Below are positions 59,844 through 64,000 of a DNA stretch of 64,000 nt, in pieces. The notes below the pieces were generated by a model. It saw only the letters and a list, made by a program, of their open reading frames with translations. It was not told where the DNA came from and ran no database searches. A program made the position numbers and the translations under genes. The DNA comes from Microbacterium luteolum (GTDB lineage: Bacteria; Actinomycetota; Actinomycetes; Actinomycetales; Microbacteriaceae), in contig NZ_BAAAUN010000001.1 of NCBI RefSeq assembly GCF_039533965.1, forward strand, positions 3,136,950-3,200,949. The letters are read 5' to 3'. The first letter of the stretch is position 1. Each line of letters opens with the position of its first letter.

Positions 59844-61343
59844 ATGACTCGTACTATCCCGCACTTCGTGGGCGGATCGCTTCTCACCCCGGACACCGGT
59901 CGCTTCGCCGACGTGTTCGATCCGAGCTCGGGCGCCGTGCAGGCGCGAGTGCCCCTGGCGTCGGCCGACGAGGTGCGCGAGGTGATCGCGAACGCCGAGG
60001 CGGCGCAGGTCGCCTGGGCCGCGACGAACCCGCAGAAGCGCGCCCGCGTGCTCCTGCGCTTCCTCGATCTCGTGCAGCGCGAGATGCAGTCGCTCGCCGA
60101 GCTCCTCGCCAGCGAGCACGGCAAGACCGTCGACGACGCGAAGGGCGACATCCAGCGCGGCCTCGAGGTCATCGAGTTCTCGGCCGGTGCCCCGCACCTC
60201 CTCAAGGGCGAGTACTCGACGGGCGCCGGCGCCGGCATCGACGTCTACTCGATGCGGCAGCCGCTCGGCGTGGTCGCCGCGATCACCCCGTTCAACTTCC
60301 CCGCCATGATCCCGCTGTGGAAGGCGGGGCCGGCGCTCGCCGCGGGCAACGCCGTGGTGCTCAAGCCCAGCGAGCGCGACCCCTCCGTGCCGGTGCGCAT
60401 CGCCGAGCTGTTCCTCGAAGCGGGTCTCCCCGCCGGTGTGCTCAACGTCGTGCACGGCGACAAGGAAGCCGTCGACGCGCTGCTCACCGACGACCGCATC
60501 CGCGCGGTCGGCTTCGTCGGCTCCACGCCGATCGCCGAGTACATCTACTCGACCGCCGCGGCGCACGGCAAGCGTGCCCAGTGCTTCGGCGGCGCCAAGA
60601 ACCACATGATCGTGATGCCGGATGCCGACCTCGATCAGACCGTCGACGCTCTCATCGGCTCGGGGTACGGCTCGGCGGGGGAGCGCTGCATGGCCATCTC
60701 CGTGGCCGTCCCGGTCGGGCAGGAGACCGCCGACGCGCTGGCGGCGAAGCTCCTCGAGCGCGTCGCACAGCTCCGCATCGGTCCGTCGCTCGCGAAGGAT
60801 GTCGACTACGGGCCTCTCGTGACCCGCGCCGCGGTCGAGCGCGTCGAGGGATACATCCAGCAGGGCATCGACGAGGGAGCCACGCTTCTCGCCGACGGCC
60901 GCGGATTCACCGTCGACGGCTACGAGGAGGGCTTCTACCTCGGCCCGACGCTGTTCGACCATGTCACGACCGACATGGCGATCTACCGCGAGGAGATCTT
61001 CGGGCCGGTGCTCGTGATCGCGCGGGCCGCCGACTACGAAGAGGCGCTGCGGATGGCGTCGGAGCACGAGTACGGCAACGGCGTCGCGATCTTCACCCGT
61101 GACGGCGATGCGGCCCGCGACTTCGCCGCCCGGGTGCAGGTCGGGATGGTCGGCGTTAACGTGCCGATCCCGGTGCCGATCGCGTACTACACGTTCGGCG
61201 GCTGGAAGCGCAGCGGCTTCGGCGACCTGAACCAGCACGGCGCCGACGCGTTCCGCTTCTACACGAAGACCAAGACCGTGACGAGCCGCTGGCCTTCGGG
61301 CATCAAGGACGGCGCCAGCTTCGTCATCCCCACCATGCACTGA
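59844..61343 (+). CDS. mmsA: CoA-acylating methylmalonate-semialdehyde dehydrogenase
   Basis: A 499-residue aldehyde dehydrogenase of the MmsA/IolA type. Visible are the NAD-site region ITPFNFPAMIPLWKAGPALAAGNAVVLKPSE, the CoA-type sequence FGGAKNHMIVMPDAD and the active-site Cys in GSAGERCMAI. It oxidises (methyl)malonate semialdehyde to propionyl-CoA or acetyl-CoA with CO2 release. A ggaggga ribosome site lies about ten bases before the ATG. It begins a valine-degradation operon; an inositol role (IolA) is less likely given the neighbours. Propionyl-CoA produced here would feed the prp operon at 18147. Confidence 0.93.
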   Translation: MTRTIPHFVGGSLLTPDTGRFADVFDPSSGAVQARVPLASADEVREVIANAEAAQVAWAATNPQKRARVLLRFLDLVQREMQSLAELLASEHGKTVDDAKGDIQRGLEVIEFSAGAPHLLKGEYSTGAGAGIDVYSMRQPLGVVAAITPFNFPAMIPLWKAGPALAAGNAVVLKPSERDPSVPVRIAELFLEAGLPAGVLNVVHGDKEAVDALLTDDRIRAVGFVGSTPIAEYIYSTAAAHGKRAQCFGGAKNHMIVMPDADLDQTVDALIGSGYGSAGERCMAISVAVPVGQETADALAAKLLERVAQLRIGPSLAKDVDYGPLVTRAAVERVEGYIQQGIDEGATLLADGRGFTVDGYEEGFYLGPTLFDHVTTDMAIYREEIFGPVLVIARAADYEEALRMASEHEYGNGVAIFTRDGDAARDFAARVQVGMVGVNVPIPVPIAYYTFGGWKRSGFGDLNQHGADAFRFYTKTKTVTSRWPSGIKDGASFVIPTMH

Positions 61344-61367
61344 CCCACCCTTCGACAAGGAACTCTG

Positions 61368-62549
61368 ATGACAATGACCACCGTCACCACCACCGCCGAA
61401 GAGCGCGAAGCCATTCTCGACGCGGTCCGCGAGTTCGCGGAGACCGAGCTCGCACCGTTCGCCGCAGAGCGCGACGAGAAGCACATCTTCCCGCGGGAGT
61501 CGCTGAACCGGGCCGGCGAGCTCGGGCTCGGCGGCATCTACGTCGACGAGGAGTTCGGGGGAAGCGGTCTGAGCCGCACCGACACCGTCGCGATCTTCGA
61601 GGAGCTCGCGAAGGGCGATCCCGCGGTCGCCGCCTACATCTCGATCCACAACATGGTCGTGTGGATGATCGACACCTACGGCGACGACGCGCAGCGGAGC
61701 GCATGGCTGCCGCAACTCACCGCGATGCAGGAGTTCGGCGGCTACTGCCTCACCGAACCCGGAGCAGGATCGGATGCCGCGAACATCGCCGCGAGTGCGG
61801 TCCGCGACGGCGATGACTACGTGCTCACCGGCGTGAAGCAGTTCATCTCCGGCGCGGGAGAGGCGGCGGTGTACGTCGTGATGGCGCGCACCGGGGAGCC
61901 GGGCGCCCGTGGCATCAGCGCGTTCCTGGTCGCCGGTGACGCGGACGGTCTCAGCTTCGGAGCGCCGGAGAAGAAGATGGGCTGGCATGCCCAGCCCACG
62001 CGGCAGGTGATCCTCGACGGCGTGCGCGTTCCGGCATCCGCTCTTCTGGGCGAGGAGGGTCGCGGCTTCGCGATCGCGATGTCGGCCCTCAACGGCGGCC
62101 GGCTCAACATCGCCGCGTGCTCGCTCGGCGGTGCGCAGTGGGCGCTAGACAGGGCGGTGCAGTACGTGCACGAGCGGGTCGCCTTCGGAGAGCCCCTCGC
62201 CGAGAAGCAGTCGATCATGTTCGCGATCGCCGACATGCGCACCGACCTGCAGGCCGCCCGCCTGATGGTGCGCGACGGCGCGGAGGCCGTCGACCAGCAC
62301 GCACCCGACGCGACCATGCGCTGCGCGATGGCCAAGCGCTTCGCCACCGACGCCGGCTTCGACGTCGCGAACCGTGCGCTCCAGCTGCACGGCGGATACG
62401 GCTACCTGCAGGACTACGGGATCGAGAAGGTCGTGCGCGATCTGCGCGTGCACCAGATCCTCGAGGGGACGAATGAGATCATGCGCCTGATCGTCGGCCG
62501 CGAGATGCTGCGACCCGCGGGGTCGTCGTCGATGCGGAGCGCATCATGA
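61368..62549 (+). CDS. Acyl-CoA dehydrogenase, probable isobutyryl-CoA dehydrogenase
   Basis: A 393-residue acyl-CoA dehydrogenase. CLTEPGAGSDAANIAA is the FAD/substrate signature and QLHGGYGYLQDYGIEKVVRDLRVHQILEGTNEIMRLIVGREML is the conserved C-terminal region. Isobutyryl-CoA as substrate is inferred from its place between mmsA and mmsB; it would form methacrylyl-CoA. Start at the ATG 61368 is favoured by a short gap of 24 bases after mmsA; an ATG two codons later is possible. Its stop overlaps mmsB (ATGA). Confidence 0.9.
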   Translation: MTMTTVTTTAEEREAILDAVREFAETELAPFAAERDEKHIFPRESLNRAGELGLGGIYVDEEFGGSGLSRTDTVAIFEELAKGDPAVAAYISIHNMVVWMIDTYGDDAQRSAWLPQLTAMQEFGGYCLTEPGAGSDAANIAASAVRDGDDYVLTGVKQFISGAGEAAVYVVMARTGEPGARGISAFLVAGDADGLSFGAPEKKMGWHAQPTRQVILDGVRVPASALLGEEGRGFAIAMSALNGGRLNIAACSLGGAQWALDRAVQYVHERVAFGEPLAEKQSIMFAIADMRTDLQAARLMVRDGAEAVDQHAPDATMRCAMAKRFATDAGFDVANRALQLHGGYGYLQDYGIEKVVRDLRVHQILEGTNEIMRLIVGREMLRPAGSSSMRSAS

Positions 62550-63445
62550 CCACGGCGCCGGCCGTCGTCGCCTTCCTCGGTCTCGGCCACATGGGCCTTC
62601 CGATGGCGAAGAACCTCGTCGCCGCGGGCCATGAGGTGCGCGGCTTCGACCTGGTTCCGGCGGCGATCGAGGCGGCACAGGCAGCCGGGATCACGGTGGC
62701 TTCGAGCGGGGCGGATGCCGTGGTCGACGCGGATGTCGTCATCACGATGTTCCCCGCGGGGAAGCACGTGATCGAGGCGTACCGCACCGAGCTGCTCGCC
62801 GCCGCGCGCCCTGGCACCCTCTTCATCGAGTCGTCGACGATCGCGGTCGACGAAGCCCGTGCCGCACACGCGCTGGCGCTCGCCGCCGGCCACCGCAACG
62901 TCGACGCCCCCGTCTCGGGCGGCGTCGTCGGGGCCGAGAACGGCACTCTGGCCTTCATGGTCGGCGGCTCCGACGAGGACTTCGCCGCCGCCCTTCCGCT
63001 GCTCGAGGTGATGGGCAAGCGGATCGTGCACTGCGGCGGTCCGGGCCTCGGTCAGGCGGCGAAGGTGTGCAACAACATGGTGCTCGCGGTGTCGCAGATC
63101 GCCGTCGCCGAGGCGTTCGTGCTGGGGGAGCGCCTGGGCCTGGAACATCAGGCGCTGTTCGACGTCGTGTCGCAGGCCTCCGGCCAGTGCTGGTCGATCA
63201 CGACCAACTGCCCGGTGCCCGGTCCGGTGCCGACCAGTCCCGCGAACCGGGACTACCAGCCGGGGTTCGCCGGAGCCCTGATGGCGAAGGACCTGGGGCT
63301 CGCGCTGCAGGCGATCGAGCAGACGTCGACGGATGCCCAGATGGGCAGGCTCGCGCAGCAGATCTACGCCGCGTTCGCCGCGGGAGACGGTGCCGGCCGT
63401 GACTTCTCCGGCATCATCACCGACATCCGTGAGGCGGGCTCCTGA
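62546..63445 (+). CDS. mmsB: 3-hydroxyisobutyrate dehydrogenase
   Basis: A 299-residue beta-hydroxyacid dehydrogenase. The NAD motif is [22 protein letters not shown] near residue 10, substrate motif [16 protein letters not shown], and the catalytic Lys lies in [12 protein letters not shown]. It oxidises 3-hydroxyisobutyrate to methylmalonate semialdehyde, the substrate of MmsA. It is translationally coupled to the acyl-CoA dehydrogenase gene by a four-base overlap. Confidence 0.93.
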   Translation: MTTAPAVVAFLGLGHMGLPMAKNLVAAGHEVRGFDLVPAAIEAAQAAGITVASSGADAVVDADVVITMFPAGKHVIEAYRTELLAAARPGTLFIESSTIAVDEARAAHALALAAGHRNVDAPVSGGVVGAENGTLAFMVGGSDEDFAAALPLLEVMGKRIVHCGGPGLGQAAKVCNNMVLAVSQIAVAEAFVLGERLGLEHQALFDVVSQASGQCWSITTNCPVPGPVPTSPANRDYQPGFAGALMAKDLGLALQAIEQTSTDAQMGRLAQQIYAAFAAGDGAGRDFSGIITDIREAGS

Positions 63446-63479
63446 CCGGTGTCGGACGCCTGCAGGCCGGAAACACATG

Positions 63480-63529
63480 TGCAGGTCGTATCCGCGCATC
63501 CGGACCTGCAACTGTCTTCTCGACCTGCA
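63480..63529. repeat. Small inverted-repeat cluster between mmsB and the enoyl-CoA hydratase gene
   Basis: tgcaggtcg at 63480-63488 is inverted at 63521-63529 (cgacctgca), with a further half copy ggacctgca at 63502-63510. It occupies the 157-base gap after mmsB and may attenuate transcription into the next gene. Confidence 0.55.
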
Positions 63530-63602
63530 AGCGGCGGGTCGGGGGAACGCGACGAGACGACACGCAGGGCGATACTGGGATGACCACGACGGAGAGGGCG
63601 AC

Positions 63603-64000
63603 ATGACGGAGTACGAGACGATCCTGGTCGAGCAGCGCGGACGCGTCGGATGGATCACGCTGAACCGGCCGCAGGCGCTCAACGCCCTCAACAGCCGGCT
63701 CGCGGAAGAGGTCACCGCGGCCGCTGTCGCCTTCGACGAGGATGACGGCGTCGGCGCGATCGTGGTGACCGGGTCCGAGAAGGCGTTCGCCGCGGGTGCC
63801 GACATCAAGGAGATGGAGGGCATGTCCGCCGCGGAGATGCTCGAGACCGACCACTTCGGTGTGTGGCACGAGTTCGCGGCCGTGCGCACACCGGTGATCG
63901 CCGCCGTCTCCGGCTTCGCCCTGGGCGGCGGATGCGAGCTGGCGATGATGTGCGACATCATCCTCGCCGCCGACACCGCGAAGTTCGGGCAGCCGGAGAT
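63603..64000 (+). CDS. Enoyl-CoA hydratase, N-terminal part (cut by window end)
   Basis: The first 132 residues of an enoyl-CoA hydratase/crotonase family protein. [16 protein letters not shown], the oxyanion-hole stretch [10 protein letters not shown] and [29 protein letters not shown] are typical of short-chain enoyl-CoA hydratases. In this context it would hydrate methacrylyl-CoA in valine breakdown, or crotonyl-type substrates generally. The catalytic Glu in [11 protein letters not shown] is visible; the rest lies beyond the window. The ATG follows ggagagggcgac, a reasonable ribosome site. Confidence 0.88.
   Translation, partial: MTEYETILVEQRGRVGWITLNRPQALNALNSRLAEEVTAAAVAFDEDDGVGAIVVTGSEKAFAAGADIKEMEGMSAAEMLETDHFGVWHEFAAVRTPVIAAVSGFALGGGCELAMMCDIILAADTAKFGQPE

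Noticed and set aside
59763..61988. A 741-codon minus-strand frame opposite mmsA
   Set aside because: Antisense shadow; mmsA and the acyl-CoA dehydrogenase on the plus strand are unmistakable.
1..64000. CRISPR array, prophage, insertion sequence or integrated plasmid
   Set aside because: No regularly spaced repeats, phage structural genes, transposases or integrases were seen; the repeats present are short dispersed palindromes.

Overview
This 64 kb window is chromosomal DNA from a high-GC actinobacterium. Microbacteriaceae, most probably Microbacterium, is my inference from the protein types, the dense GC-rich coding, the leaderless promoters and the methylcitrate and valine operons; I could not test it by search. 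There are about 52 protein genes, two of them cut by the window ends. I saw no rRNA, tRNA, CRISPR, phage or IS element. Most of the window is a patchwork of sugar-uptake and sugar-catabolism loci, each next to its own regulator.

Layout. 1-1474: end of an L-fucose/L-fuconate oxidation operon. 1610-7491: a LacI regulator, a ketose 3-epimerase and a ribose-type (CUT2) ABC transporter. 7614-8162: a glyoxalase-fold protein. 8273-13247, minus strand: a tightly coupled five-gene operon (cupin phosphoglucose-isomerase-like protein, FGGY kinase, D-2-hydroxyacid dehydrogenase, shikimate-dehydrogenase-like protein, phosphotriesterase-like lactonase) whose pathway I do not recognise. 13481-17319: CGNR regulator, EamA exporter, DyP peroxidase, MFS exporter. 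17422-21768: GntR regulator with prpD-prpB-prpC (2-methylcitrate cycle). 21811-24710: META-type lipoprotein and a wall-anchored serine protease. 24813-30761: GH51 arabinofuranosidase, CUT1 transporter and LacI. 30840-32099: alditol oxidase. 32225-39781: LacI and a galactofuranose-type CUT2 transporter with two ATPase genes. 39870-46101: GH127 beta-L-arabinofuranosidase, CUT1 transporter and divergent LacI. 46171-53174: NAD-dependent sugar dehydrogenase/epimerase, LacI, then araD-araB-araA-galM. 53298-57092: xylB, xylA and a divergent ROK regulator. 57114-59357: DJ-1 protein, LysR regulator, membrane-anchored monooxygenase-like protein. 59844-64000: valine/isobutyrate degradation (mmsA, acyl-CoA dehydrogenase, mmsB, start of an enoyl-CoA hydratase).

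How it fits together. Extracellular arabinan and arabinose oligomers would be imported by the two CUT1 systems, cut by GH51 and GH127, and the L-arabinose taken through AraA, AraB and AraD to xylulose 5-phosphate; xylose enters through XylA and XylB. Neither CUT1 operon carries an ATPase, so a shared MsiK-type ATPase elsewhere is implied. Regulators sit beside readable operators: a direct-repeat pair at 2687/2753, tandem palindromes at 13283-13323, palindromes at 29658, 32185, 34855, 44994, 48287, 55843 and 59761.

The least explained parts are the 8273-13247 operon, which shares an operator-like motif with the CUT2 operon at 3868, and several families of dispersed palindromic repeats. One family forms the C-terminus of the GntR regulator and appears to be inserted in frame inside galM.
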